From: DRYM01 sp964564025
Lineage (GTDB): Archaea; Thermoproteota; Thermoprotei_A; EX4484-217-1
Assembly: GCA_964564025.1 (NCBI GenBank)
Contig: CAZLZO010000007.1
Span: 1-57,335, forward strand
Length of the DNA stretch: 57,335 nt
Direction of reading: 5' to 3'
Part shown: piece by piece, positions 8,881 to 17,188 of the stretch
How the letters are laid out: each line of letters opens with the position of its first letter
Numbering within the stretch: the stretch's first letter is position 1
Notes under the pieces: model-generated
Seen by the model: the letters and a program-made list of their open reading frames with translations, nothing else
The model's database searches: none
Told to the model about the DNA's origin: nothing
Made by a program: the position numbers and the translations under genes

Positions 8881-8888
8881 TATATAAT
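8881..8888 (+). promoter_or_regulatory. TATA box of the gar1-TFB transcript
   Basis: TATATAAT is about 27 bases ahead of the Gar1 start, which would put the first transcribed base at or next to the ATG at 8906 or 8912, so this mRNA may be leaderless. Confidence 0.5.
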
Positions 8889-8902
8889 GTAGTTCAACAA
8901 AT

Positions 8903-9178
8903 GTGATGGCTATGAAATACTTAGGATTACCTTTACATAAAACTAGAACAGGTTTGCTAATAGTTCAAATTAGAACCAAAAAACTTCCCGTCCTTGGAGC
9001 CATAGTTGTTAAGAGAAGTATGAGGAGAATAGGAACAATTATGGACATAATAGGCCCCGTAAAAGAACCCTATGCTGTTGTAAAGCTAGTTAGAAGAGAT
9101 ATAGATAACGAACTTCTCACATCACCTCTTTATTATATGCCCCCTAGAAAGCCGCTAAGAAAACGCAAGAGAAGGTGA
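8903..9178 (+). CDS. gar1: H/ACA RNP component Gar1
   Basis: Gar1 is the pseudouridine-guide RNP subunit that contacts Cbf5 and helps substrate loading. The 88-91 residue product has the beta-barrel core PVLGAIVVKRSMRRIGTIMDIIGPVKEPYAVV (split here for brevity, roughly residues 30-60) and a basic tail PPRKPLRKRKRR. GTG 8903, ATG 8906 and ATG 8912 are all in frame; with the TATA box at 8881 the message is probably leaderless at one of the ATGs. The TGA stop at 9176-9178 is immediately followed, in the same frame, by the TFB zinc ribbon. Confidence 0.92.
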   Translation: MMAMKYLGLPLHKTRTGLLIVQIRTKKLPVLGAIVVKRSMRRIGTIMDIIGPVKEPYAVVKLVRRDIDNELLTSPLYYMPPRKPLRKRKRR

Positions 9179-9187
9179 TATGTTACG

Positions 9188-10090
9188 ATAAACTCATGTC
9201 CTTCATGTGGGTCAACAAACCTAATATATTTCCCTGATAGAGGAGAATTGGTCTGCGCACAATGTGGTTTAGTTATTGAGGAAAAAATAGTAGATAAAAG
9301 ACCTGAATGGAGAGCCTTCTCCCCTGAGCAAATTCTCAAAAGAAAACGCATTGGTCCTCCAGAAACATTTTCAATACACGATAAAGGTTTAACCACAACT
9401 ATTGATTCTAGAAATAGAGATTATCAAGGAAAAAGACTTACTTTAAGGGAAATTATTAGAGCTAAAAAGTTGAGAATTTACCAGAAGAAATTAAGAGCAT
9501 CTTCTTCTGAAGACCGGAAACTCATAGAGATTCTCTCAAGATTAAATCATATGGTATCGTCAATGAATTTACCTCAAGTAGTGGGACAAACAGCAGCAGT
9601 TATTCTTAGAAAAGCAGTTAAAGCTAGAATGATTAGAGGCAAGTTCTATGATGAATACATTGCAGCATCGATTTACTTAGCCTGCAGAAAACTAAGAATT
9701 TCAAGAACACTTGATGAAATAGCTAGAAGTGCAAATGTACCACGTAAGAAGTTAGCTCAACAATATAGAAAGCTTTTAACTATATTAGGGAAAACACCAC
9801 CGCCCTCAAATCCCATCCATTATATACCGAAGCTTGTTAATGAATTAGGATTACCTGCTGTAGTTCAGACAAAAGCAGCTGAGATACTGCGCAAAGCAAG
9901 AGACCGAGGGATAACGAACGGTAAGGGACCTATGGGATTAGCTGCAGCTGCTCTATACATAGCCAGTGTACTTATGGATGAAAAAAGGACTCAAAAAGAA
10001 GTAGCAGACATAGCTGGAATAACTGAAGTAACAATTAGAAATAGGTACAAAGAATTAATAGATACGTTAGACATAATAATTGAAATATAG
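9188..10090 (+). CDS. tfb: Transcription initiation factor B (TFB), no canonical in-frame start
   Basis: TFB bridges TBP and RNA polymerase at archaeal promoters. The zinc ribbon CPSCG...CAQCG (Cys 4, 7, 23, 26 counting from 9188), the B-reader/linker and two cyclin-like repeats (about 105-195 and 200-298) are all intact, with total length near 300 as usual. The puzzle is the start: between the Gar1 TGA at 9176-9178 and the first zinc-ribbon cysteine there is no in-frame ATG, GTG or TTG. An ATA codon at 9188 lies eight bases after GAAGGTGAT. An ATG at 9180 is out of frame and would join TFB if one base were restored between it and 9188. The first usable in-frame TTG (9248) would destroy the zinc ribbon. 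Confidence 0.9.
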   Translation: MNSCPSCGSTNLIYFPDRGELVCAQCGLVIEEKIVDKRPEWRAFSPEQILKRKRIGPPETFSIHDKGLTTTIDSRNRDYQGKRLTLREIIRAKKLRIYQKKLRASSSEDRKLIEILSRLNHMVSSMNLPQVVGQTAAVILRKAVKARMIRGKFYDEYIAASIYLACRKLRISRTLDEIARSANVPRKKLAQQYRKLLTILGKTPPPSNPIHYIPKLVNELGLPAVVQTKAAEILRKARDRGITNGKGPMGLAAAALYIASVLMDEKRTQKEVADIAGITEVTIRNRYKELIDTLDIIIEI

Positions 10091-10260
10091 CTTTCAAAAA
10101 CTATTTTTCCGCTTATATTTTCCCCTATTGAGTTATTAGAGGCTTTTTAAAGTAACCCTAGAATAAGCCTAAATACCCTAACTTCACCTATTTACTAAGA
10201 GAATAGTCTAGTATGGAAAGGTTAAATTAAGTTTAGCAGCGAATAAAGGTGCTTAGCAAA

Positions 10261-10659
10261 ATGTCTTCAATTACACTAACGCCTCTTGAAAGAAAGGCAT
10301 ATGATCTAATTAAGAAGTCAGGGAAAAAAGGAATATTGCAGAATGAACTTTGGAGAAGGCTAGGTGTGGATAGTAGGGAAGGCTCAAGAATAGCCCTTAA
10401 ACTTGTAAAAAGAGGACTCATTGAACGTGAACCTGTAGTGCACAACGGTAAAAGAACATATAGACTATTTCTAAAAAAGAAAGAAGAGCTTCTTTACAAA
10501 ATAAAATTAGATGGAGTTTTAGACATTCCATGTTTTACATGCCCATACTATACAAGGTGTTCTAGTGGAGGCTACATAAACCCTGCAACATGTGATAAAT
10601 TAACAGAATGGATTATTAGAAATGTTTATGAAAGAGAAGAAGAGGTAAAGGAAAACTAG
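10261..10659 (+). CDS. TFE-beta (hRPC39-like winged helix with Fe-S motif)
   Basis: The 132-residue protein has an N-terminal winged helix (about 1-75) followed by a cysteine cluster C91, C94, C100, C111, spaced x2, x5, x10. That spacing matches what I recall for the 4Fe-4S module of human RPC39 and its archaeal orthologue TFE-beta, which dimerises with TFE-alpha to help promoter opening. I start at ATG 10261 because AAAGGTG lies nine bases upstream; GTG 10249 is the longer alternative. It lies next to TFB, fitting a basal transcription role, and its 3' end overlaps the convergent Trm1 gene by four bases. Confidence 0.82.
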   Translation: MSSITLTPLERKAYDLIKKSGKKGILQNELWRRLGVDSREGSRIALKLVKRGLIEREPVVHNGKRTYRLFLKKKEELLYKIKLDGVLDIPCFTCPYYTRCSSGGYINPATCDKLTEWIIRNVYEREEEVKEN

Positions 10660-11849
10660 TTTTCCCCTTTAAAGCATTTAACCACTATATCGAATGGTGC
10701 ATTTGTTTTTAATCCTAAAACATCAGAGTGAGGTCTAATTGCAACATATCCTTTACTCTCGATACATTCAATAAATTTGCTAAACGGAGGCATCGACTTC
10801 TTAAGTCTTTTACCCAGCAAATCGACTCTATAATAAAGTGGAGGCAGATTTATTTCACTTAAAATTTTAGTTAAAAGCTTTCTTATTTCACTTTTATTTC
10901 TAATGTATTCTCTCTCACTAAGTTCCTTCAATAACGCTTTAATGAAGGATTCTTCAGCAATAGGTGCTAACCATAATGGTCCTCCAATAATTGCATTTCC
11001 AATTTCAGATTTTTTATCCAGTATTTCCTTTATTTCTTTAAATAACCAATATCTTCCTGAGTTCCTATCAAAAACTACGTAGCCTATGTTCCTTATGCTT
11101 GTTAAGGCCTTTTTAGCTCCTTTTTCAAGAGTAACATATACTCTAGCGTAATACTGACTATAGTAACCAAGTTTTATATTAATGCCATACTCATAGGCTG
11201 CAGCACGAAAAGCTATGTTTGCTATAAGTATTCTTAAAGCCATTTCTTTTGAAAAATCCGCCTTTAAAGGTTTTGAAAGATATTTTCTTAAGCATGCATG
11301 CGGGTATGTTCCTTCTAAAGTTGCCGTATCTGTCGCAGTTATTCCAAGCATACCGCCTATTCGAATAGACATTATTGCTGAGTCTAAGAACTCTATAGGT
11401 GACCCGAAGGGATCTATATCTATGTAGTCAAAATATTCTGAGGAAAATCTATGTAATTGAAGCATTAAGTTAGCATCGAAGTTTTCCGGATAAGCCTTAC
11501 TTTCTAATTTATTTAGCTCGATGTTCTTCTTAGCTAATTCATAAGCTAATGGGTTTTTATCATTTACATAAACCCTACTTACATTAGGTACTTCCAAAGC
11601 GAATCTTATTGCCCTTACACCTGTTCCTCCAAGAATATCCGCAACTGTAAGTTCAGAGCCTTTCGTTTTAGCATAGGTTGACAATGCTAGAACAGCTATA
11701 TCCCTGTTAAGCTCCATTTTAGGATTATAAAATACAGGTGCCCAAGCAGGCTCGTAAACTCCATCAGGCCTTCTATATTTTGAGAAGTCAGGAACTAGGA
11801 TCTTAGCTAATCCCTCTCTTATTTCAACTAAAGGTATGTCCTCTAGCAA
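10656..11849 (-). CDS. trm1: tRNA (guanine-26-N2) dimethyltransferase Trm1
   Basis: Trm1 forms m22G26 in tRNA. The 397-residue product carries the family segment FYNPKMELNRDIAVL (about 41-55), the SAM loop ADILGGTGVRAIRFA, the catalytic DIDPFGSP near residue 145 and the C-terminal Trm1-specific domain. The start is a TTG at 11849 with AGAGAGGAT about a dozen bases upstream; no ATG lies near. It is in a leftward run downstream of the THEP1 gene with a 32-base gap. Confidence 0.93.
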   Translation of the reverse strand: MLEDIPLVEIREGLAKILVPDFSKYRRPDGVYEPAWAPVFYNPKMELNRDIAVLALSTYAKTKGSELTVADILGGTGVRAIRFALEVPNVSRVYVNDKNPLAYELAKKNIELNKLESKAYPENFDANLMLQLHRFSSEYFDYIDIDPFGSPIEFLDSAIMSIRIGGMLGITATDTATLEGTYPHACLRKYLSKPLKADFSKEMALRILIANIAFRAAAYEYGINIKLGYYSQYYARVYVTLEKGAKKALTSIRNIGYVVFDRNSGRYWLFKEIKEILDKKSEIGNAIIGGPLWLAPIAEESFIKALLKELSEREYIRNKSEIRKLLTKILSEINLPPLYYRVDLLGKRLKKSMPPFSKFIECIESKGYVAIRPHSDVLGLKTNAPFDIVVKCFKGEN

Positions 11850-11881
11850 CCCGTGATATCCTCTCTAAGATTTATCACTAC

Positions 11882-12406
11882 TCATTCCAGTATTTCATTA
11901 ATGATTATTTTAGGTAGCCTATCTCTATTGTAAATTGTTACTTCATATTTTCTATAATATCTCAGAGTTTCAAGTATTATCTTATCTCTTAATCTGTAGT
12001 GTACTACTGCTAACACGTTTCTACCGCTGGTTAAAACCTTAACTATTTCCTCCTTCAATTTAGGAACGGAAAGCTCCATAGGCCCTACTTCATCTATAAC
12101 TATAACCGTTGCCTCTTCTAGTGCTTTGGAAAGAGCTTTAACACCTATGTTTATTGCATCATAAATATTCACGTTATATTTTCCTATTTTCGGACCTCCT
12201 TTAAACATTGACTTATGAGCCAACCATCCTTCTTCATTTGTTAATAAATCAACTATTTTAAATCCTATTCTACTTCCTAAAGAACCTCTGACTTCTGGAC
12301 AGAGAATTCCTCCTACCTTTACACCTTGCTTTCTTAGAGTATTTATAACCCGTAGTACTACAGTTGATTTTCCGATTCCTGGTCTTCCTGTAATATATAT
12401 TTTCAC
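11882..12406 (-). CDS. THEP1-type nucleoside-triphosphatase
   Basis: A 174-residue P-loop NTPase with Walker A GRPGIGKST at residues 7-15, a GGILCPEVR segment typical of THEP1 and Walker B VIVIDEVGPMEL near residue 100. The family hydrolyses NTPs in vitro; the in vivo role is unclear. It starts at a GTG whose first bases overlap the end of the HTH regulator gene by four bases, indicating translational coupling. Confidence 0.88.
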   Translation of the reverse strand: MKIYITGRPGIGKSTVVLRVINTLRKQGVKVGGILCPEVRGSLGSRIGFKIVDLLTNEEGWLAHKSMFKGGPKIGKYNVNIYDAINIGVKALSKALEEATVIVIDEVGPMELSVPKLKEEIVKVLTSGRNVLAVVHYRLRDKIILETLRYYRKYEVTIYNRDRLPKIIINEILE

Positions 12407-13308
12407 ATTTCTCTCCTTAGTCTATCTCTTCTAAAGAACTCAACAACATTCCTTAAGTCATCAATCATCATTGTCTTTACATTTAAAACTTTAGAAAATG
12501 TTTCGAGGGATTCCTCTTTTAAACCTAAGTGTTCGGGATATGAAACATTTTCTTTTGAAGCTATTGCGATTTCATCCTTGCTTTTAACTGCTAAGTCCAC
12601 CGGGGTTTTTTCAGTAGCAACAGTTTTAATGCCCATTTTATTTAATTCATAAACTATTCTCTTTAACTTAGCGTTTCTTAAAATCATCTTTGCCTTACTA
12701 ACAGCTAGTTTTTCACGTTTCCTAAGCTCGTCAATACCTAGTGGTGATAATATGTCTTCACCGAATATTTCAACTAATCTTAAAGCAGTTGTTAAACTTA
12801 AGTTCATTTTGCTCCTTTCATATTCATAAACTGCCTTCCTAGAAACACCTAGAAGATAGGCTATGTCTCCTAAGGACATATTTCTTTCTTCACGCTTTTC
12901 TCTAAGCTTCCTACCGTCAATTCTAACATAGTATCCTCCCCTATCAGCGTAAACATATATTCTCTCATTTTCAATGAGTTCCTTTAGTGTTTCAGGTGTT
13001 ATTGCCGGCAAACCATGTCTCTCATAAACCACGAAGTCTTCCAGTTCCTTCTTCTTAGCTTTTTTACCTATGAGAACACCTAAGCCTCCGAAGACGTCGG
13101 AAATAGCTGATAATTCATATGCTTCTCTATGTCCTACATTATCTACTTCATAAGAAACTTTTATGAGAAACTTCTCATTACCTCTCCTAGCTATTAAATC
13201 TATTGATTTTCTCTCATTTACAGGATACTCTAGGAACCCTATTTTGAATCCTTTACTTCTAAGAGTATCTGAAACTTCGTCGGTAAGTTTCTGTATGCCC
13301 TTTACCAT
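12403..13308 (-). CDS. Archaeal HTH transcriptional regulator (COG1395-like)
   Basis: The 301-residue protein has an N-terminal nuclease-like alpha/beta region (about 1-120) with KSIDLIARRGNEKFLIKV, then an XRE/Cro-type helix-turn-helix around 135-190 (LREKREERNMSLGDIAYLLG, VSRKAVYEYERS), then a C-terminal domain. This is the conserved archaeal COG1395 group; regulon unknown. ATG at 13308. It is the first gene of the regulator-THEP1-Trm1 run. Confidence 0.82.
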   Translation of the reverse strand: MVKGIQKLTDEVSDTLRSKGFKIGFLEYPVNERKSIDLIARRGNEKFLIKVSYEVDNVGHREAYELSAISDVFGGLGVLIGKKAKKKELEDFVVYERHGLPAITPETLKELIENERIYVYADRGGYYVRIDGRKLREKREERNMSLGDIAYLLGVSRKAVYEYERSKMNLSLTTALRLVEIFGEDILSPLGIDELRKREKLAVSKAKMILRNAKLKRIVYELNKMGIKTVATEKTPVDLAVKSKDEIAIASKENVSYPEHLGLKEESLETFSKVLNVKTMMIDDLRNVVEFFRRDRLRREM

Positions 13309-13405
13309 AGCTTGAAACCTTAACTTTCATATGAGTTCAGACTTAAGTACTCCAAAACATTTCTCTTTACAGAAAGGGTTTAAAAGTTTAGTTAAAAATA
13401 AGGGT

Positions 13406-14113
13406 TCAATGTTTCTTTCGGAATTTTGCAAGAACCATTGCATGATCTTTATCAAATGGTTCCAAATGAACAACATCAAGTATTTCGAATCCTCTATTTT
13501 TCAGAGTTTCCATTTCTCTCCTGTATATTTCGGAGGGTTCGGCTGTCACATCTATGCTTCTAGCCTTAATAGCTAAAAACAAATAGCCGCCATCTTTTAA
13601 GAAGTAGTCCGCATTATCAGCCACTAGTTTTGCTTGCTCAGGTTGTGCTACATCGGAATATATTACGTCCACTTCTTCAACAACATTCCTATAAGTGTGT
13701 GGTAATCTAGCATCACCAAGTATTGGATAGAGGTTTTTACGTATCTCAGCTAAGGTTACGAATTCTCTCATAACTCTATGGGCAAATTCTACGCCATAGA
13801 TTTTACCTTCTAAACCAACTATGTCTGAAACATGACTTGCCGTAGTTCCTGTAGCTACACCTAAGTATAATACTTTTGTACCCCTTCTTAAAGGAACATC
13901 AGATATTCCCTTGAGAATTGCTGCTCCAAGCTTACTTCTATAAGCATTCCATTCCCTATATTCTACTCCTTCATGCTTAAATAATCTTTCACCATAAACT
14001 CTTCTTCCAGGCGTTAAGTTTTTAGTAGCTAATCTTAAGCTTCCATCCTCAAGTTCTATAATAAATACTCCCTTAAACTTATCATGTGGTTTAACTTTAA
14101 CTATTTGGCTCAT
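13406..14113 (-). CDS. flpA: Fibrillarin, C/D box RNA 2'-O-methyltransferase
   Basis: Fibrillarin is the catalytic subunit of C/D box sRNPs. The 235-residue product contains the SAM motif VLYLGVATGTTASHVSD near residue 78, GKIYGVEFAHRVMRE, and the conserved DVIYSDVAQPEQA with catalytic Asp. Its gene lies directly after Nop5 (28-base gap), the usual archaeal operon. The substrates would be guided by C/D sRNAs, four of which I identify elsewhere in this window. Confidence 0.96.
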   Translation of the reverse strand: MSQIVKVKPHDKFKGVFIIELEDGSLRLATKNLTPGRRVYGERLFKHEGVEYREWNAYRSKLGAAILKGISDVPLRRGTKVLYLGVATGTTASHVSDIVGLEGKIYGVEFAHRVMREFVTLAEIRKNLYPILGDARLPHTYRNVVEEVDVIYSDVAQPEQAKLVADNADYFLKDGGYLFLAIKARSIDVTAEPSEIYRREMETLKNRGFEILDVVHLEPFDKDHAMVLAKFRKKH

Positions 14114-14141
14114 TTAATAACACACCTCCTTTCAAATTAGT

Positions 14142-15353
14142 TCATTTCCTCCTCCTTCCCTTTCTCCTTTTTCTCGGTCTTTCCTCTCTTTTTCTCTTAG
14201 GAGGTTTAGCATAAAGCTTCTTTATTTCCTCTATTCTCTTCTTTAAAGCGTCCTTAAGTTGATCACCGATATATTCGCCTGTGAAGGCATCTACTCTAGC
14301 AGCTATTGCTAATTTTCCTGCTAGTGCTCTAGCTATTTTTCCTCTCTGCCACCTTGGCGCCCTATGAATTTCAGGATACTGGAATATTATTCCATGTTTT
14401 GGAGGTTTACCCCCTGTTCTAAGAGCTCTGAAAAGCGCTTTTTCAGCTCCAAGAACCTGTATTGTGCTTGCAGGTAGTCTTGCTAATTCCTCTAGGCCTC
14501 CAGCTAGCGAAATAAGTCTTGCTCCAAGTAGTGGGCCCACAAGCGCTGTTATGTTTGGAGCAACTTCTCTCATAACATCCTCGATGTATTGTGCTATGTC
14601 AGCTCTTAACCTATAGAGTTGCAAAATTATCCCTGCAAGCGTCTGAATGGGTTTAATGTCGAACTCTGTGATGTCTGCACCCATACTTTTCTTAGCTGCT
14701 TTAATTATTTTAGACGCTTTTCCTTCGCTAAAACCTAATTTAGTAAGTTTTTCTTTGGTATAGTTTTCTCTAAGACCTATTTCATAAACTATTGTCGCAT
14801 AGTCTCTGTGTTCCCTAACTAGGTCGTCAAGCTCTGGGAAGTGTAGTGAATACCATTCTCTAAGTCTAGCCATGAATAGATTTATTGTTTTATCTATGTC
14901 ATCTATAGCTCTAACTCCTTGAGCTGCAAAAAGATCTCTTTTCTCAACGGCTTTCCTAACCTTCTTGCGTGTGAGACTAATAGATATTTCATGTAGTTTT
15001 CCATAATATTCTTCAGGTGAGGTAGCAAAACCGTATTTCATTGCATAATCTATTACATGCTCTCTAAACATTCTTGCGATAGGGTTTCCTGGTGTAACCT
15101 CTATATCGAATCCTTTAGCAGTAATTCCCTTGGCTAATCTTTCATCTTCAACTACTATTTTCTCAATACTCTCCTTCTTGGAGAGCTCCTCTAAAACTTC
15201 TTCATGAAGTCTTGTTAATTCACCATTTTCAATTTTTAATGCGTAATCTACAATTTCATCGAGACTTCCACTATTAACTTTAAAGGCTAATACTTCACCG
15301 TTTTCGTTTAACACGAAAACTCCGATAACATGGTCTACAAGGTAAACTTTCAT
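14142..15353 (-). CDS. nop5: Nop5/Nop56/58 C/D sRNP core protein
   Basis: Nop5 links fibrillarin to L7Ae-bound k-turns in C/D RNPs. The 403-residue product has an N-terminal fibrillarin-binding domain, a long coiled coil (about 120-250) and the C-terminal Nop domain with GAEKALFRALRTGGKPPKHG around 310-330, then a very basic tail. I start at ATG 15353 because GAGGAG lies eight bases upstream; ATG 15371 and GTG 15374 would extend it by six or seven residues. A TATA-like ATATATTATA lies near 15408-15420. Confidence 0.95.
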   Translation of the reverse strand: MKVYLVDHVIGVFVLNENGEVLAFKVNSGSLDEIVDYALKIENGELTRLHEEVLEELSKKESIEKIVVEDERLAKGITAKGFDIEVTPGNPIARMFREHVIDYAMKYGFATSPEEYYGKLHEISISLTRKKVRKAVEKRDLFAAQGVRAIDDIDKTINLFMARLREWYSLHFPELDDLVREHRDYATIVYEIGLRENYTKEKLTKLGFSEGKASKIIKAAKKSMGADITEFDIKPIQTLAGIILQLYRLRADIAQYIEDVMREVAPNITALVGPLLGARLISLAGGLEELARLPASTIQVLGAEKALFRALRTGGKPPKHGIIFQYPEIHRAPRWQRGKIARALAGKLAIAARVDAFTGEYIGDQLKDALKKRIEEIKKLYAKPPKRKREERPRKRRKGRRRK

Positions 15354-15470
15354 GACATATTCTCCTCTCATCACTTAGTTACTTTCAGATAGGTGCTATC
15401 AAATCACCATATAATATATTTTTTGTTAAAAATAAAGTCTTAGCTGAAAACACACGACATTAGCAGAGAT

Positions 15471-15483
15471 AAATATTTATAAG
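15471..15483 (+). promoter_or_regulatory. TATA box of the S30e gene
   Basis: AAATATTTATAAG lies 50 to 60 bases before the S30e ATG at 15533, predicting a leader of about 27 bases that contains the ribosome-binding site GGTGAT at 15521-15526. Confidence 0.5.
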
Positions 15484-15532
15484 AGAGTGACCTCTAAGAA
15501 AAAGATCACGAAAAAGAGTAGGTGATGTTAGA

Positions 15533-15700
15533 ATGCCTTCACACGGATCAATAACCAAGGCAGGAAAGGTCAGAAGCCAAACTCCAAAGATACCTCCTAA
15601 GCCCAGAAAGAATTTAGCACCTAGAGTTAGGAATAGAAGAGAGTATCTAAAGAGACTTATGAAGCAGCAACAGCAGGTAGCTATGGTAAGAAGAAGATAG
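15533..15700 (+). CDS. rps30e: Small-subunit ribosomal protein S30e
   Basis: A 55-residue very basic protein. The opening MPSHGSITKAGKVRSQTPKI and the block PKPRKNLAPRVRNRREY match the S30e family closely. In eukaryotes S30e is made as a ubiquitin-like fusion (FAU); here it is free-standing, as in Crenarchaeota. The gene is divergent from nop5 and precedes GatD. S30e is characteristic of TACK archaea and relatives, so it is a useful taxonomic marker here. Confidence 0.93.
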   Translation: MPSHGSITKAGKVRSQTPKIPPKPRKNLAPRVRNRREYLKRLMKQQQQVAMVRRR

Positions 15701-15824
15701 ATGAATACATTTTTTACTTTAGGCAAACGCTTTTTAAGATACCTTTCACCTATCCGATAAGAGCTTGTTTTATTAAGTATTTTAATCCTAAATTCCAAAC
15801 AGTGAATCTTAAATTCCCAAATGG

Positions 15825-17174
15825 GTGATTAAAATAGCTTTTGAGGATCCTTTATACGGATATAAAGGCGAAGTTAGGGAGTTTCTCAGAAAAGCCGGTG
15901 TTAAAATAGGTGATAGAATAAAAGTTATTAAGAAGGACTTTACTGTTGAAGGAATACTTATGCCTAGACCTTCTCTTTCAGAAAAACCATTTATTGTTGT
16001 TAAGCTCGATAATGGATATAACATAGGCATAAGGTTCGAAAAAAACATTGTTCTTAAGAAAATAGGTGAGGAAAAACCTCCAAAACCTTATCATCCTTCA
16101 ATTACTGTTAAAAAGAATCCTAACTTACCTAACGTAGCAATTATAAGTACAGGAGGCACTATAGCTAGCCGAGTAGATTACAGAACAGGAGCTGTTTATC
16201 CAGCTTTACGAACGGAGGACATATTAGAATTTGCACCTGAAATAATGGGTATTGCCAATATTGAGGCTGAAATACTTTTCTCCATTTTCAGCGAAAACAT
16301 GACACCAAAACACTGGTCAAGAATAGCTGAAGAAGTAGCTAAGAAAATAGAGGAGGGATTTGACGGGATAGTTATTCCTCACGGAACAGACACTATGGGC
16401 TATACTGCTGCAGCTCTATCTTTTGCGCTAAGAAATTTGCCAGTAACCGTTGCCTTAGTAGGTGCTCAAAGATCTTCGGATAGACCGTCATCAGATGCTG
16501 CAATGAACCTTTATTCAGCAGTTTTGGTTGCGGGAAAAGCACCTTTTGCAGAAGTAGTTGTTGTAATGCACGGTGAAACCTCCGACACATACTGTCTAGT
16601 TCATAGAGGAACTAAAGTCAGAAAAATGCACACTAGTAGGAGGGATGCTTTCAGATCAATAAATGATAAACCACTAGCTAAAGTGGAAAACGGCAAAATA
16701 GTTATTCTAAACAGTATTTTCAAACCTCGTCGCAAAGATAGAACAGTGACTCTAGAAAATAAGTTCGATGGAAAAGTAGCTCTCGTAAAAATATACCCTG
16801 GAATACACCCTGAAATAATAGACTTCTTAATTGACAGAGGATACCATGGAATAGTTATTGAAGGAACAGGATTAGGTCATGCTCCGGAGAAGCTTTACGG
16901 TTCAATAAGAAGAGCAATTGAGGAAGAAATACCTGTTGTAATGACTTCTCAATGCATATGGGGCAGAATAAATATGAATGTTTACAGTACTGGAAGAGAC
17001 TTACTAGCACTAGGTGTTATTCCAGGAGAGGATATGCTGCCTGAAACGGCGCTTGTTAAGCTAATGTGGGTTTTAGCTAAGACAAGGAACATGAGCGAAG
17101 TGAGAGAGCTTATGCTAACAAATATCGCTGGGGAAATAAATCCGAGAACAACATTCATGAATTATTTAGGCTAA
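15825..17174 (+). CDS. gatD: Glu-tRNA(Gln) amidotransferase subunit D
   Basis: GatD is the asparaginase-like subunit that releases ammonia from an amide donor for transamidation of Glu-tRNA(Gln). The 449-residue product has an N-terminal barrel (about 1-75) and an L-asparaginase fold with VAIISTGGTIASRVDYRTG near residue 108 and the second catalytic segment IVIPHGTDTMGYTAAAL near residue 185. The start is GTG 15825. GatE follows 14 bases later. Presence of GatDE implies the archaeon makes Gln-tRNA indirectly. Confidence 0.96.
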   Translation: MIKIAFEDPLYGYKGEVREFLRKAGVKIGDRIKVIKKDFTVEGILMPRPSLSEKPFIVVKLDNGYNIGIRFEKNIVLKKIGEEKPPKPYHPSITVKKNPNLPNVAIISTGGTIASRVDYRTGAVYPALRTEDILEFAPEIMGIANIEAEILFSIFSENMTPKHWSRIAEEVAKKIEEGFDGIVIPHGTDTMGYTAAALSFALRNLPVTVALVGAQRSSDRPSSDAAMNLYSAVLVAGKAPFAEVVVVMHGETSDTYCLVHRGTKVRKMHTSRRDAFRSINDKPLAKVENGKIVILNSIFKPRRKDRTVTLENKFDGKVALVKIYPGIHPEIIDFLIDRGYHGIVIEGTGLGHAPEKLYGSIRRAIEEEIPVVMTSQCIWGRINMNVYSTGRDLLALGVIPGEDMLPETALVKLMWVLAKTRNMSEVRELMLTNIAGEINPRTTFMNYLG

Positions 17175-17188
17175 ATCGGTGGTAGACC

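Noticed and set aside
12440..12470. TCATCAATCATCA resembling C boxes
   Set aside because: It encodes the conserved C-terminal part of the HTH regulator (TMMIDDL) and lacks a D box at the right distance.
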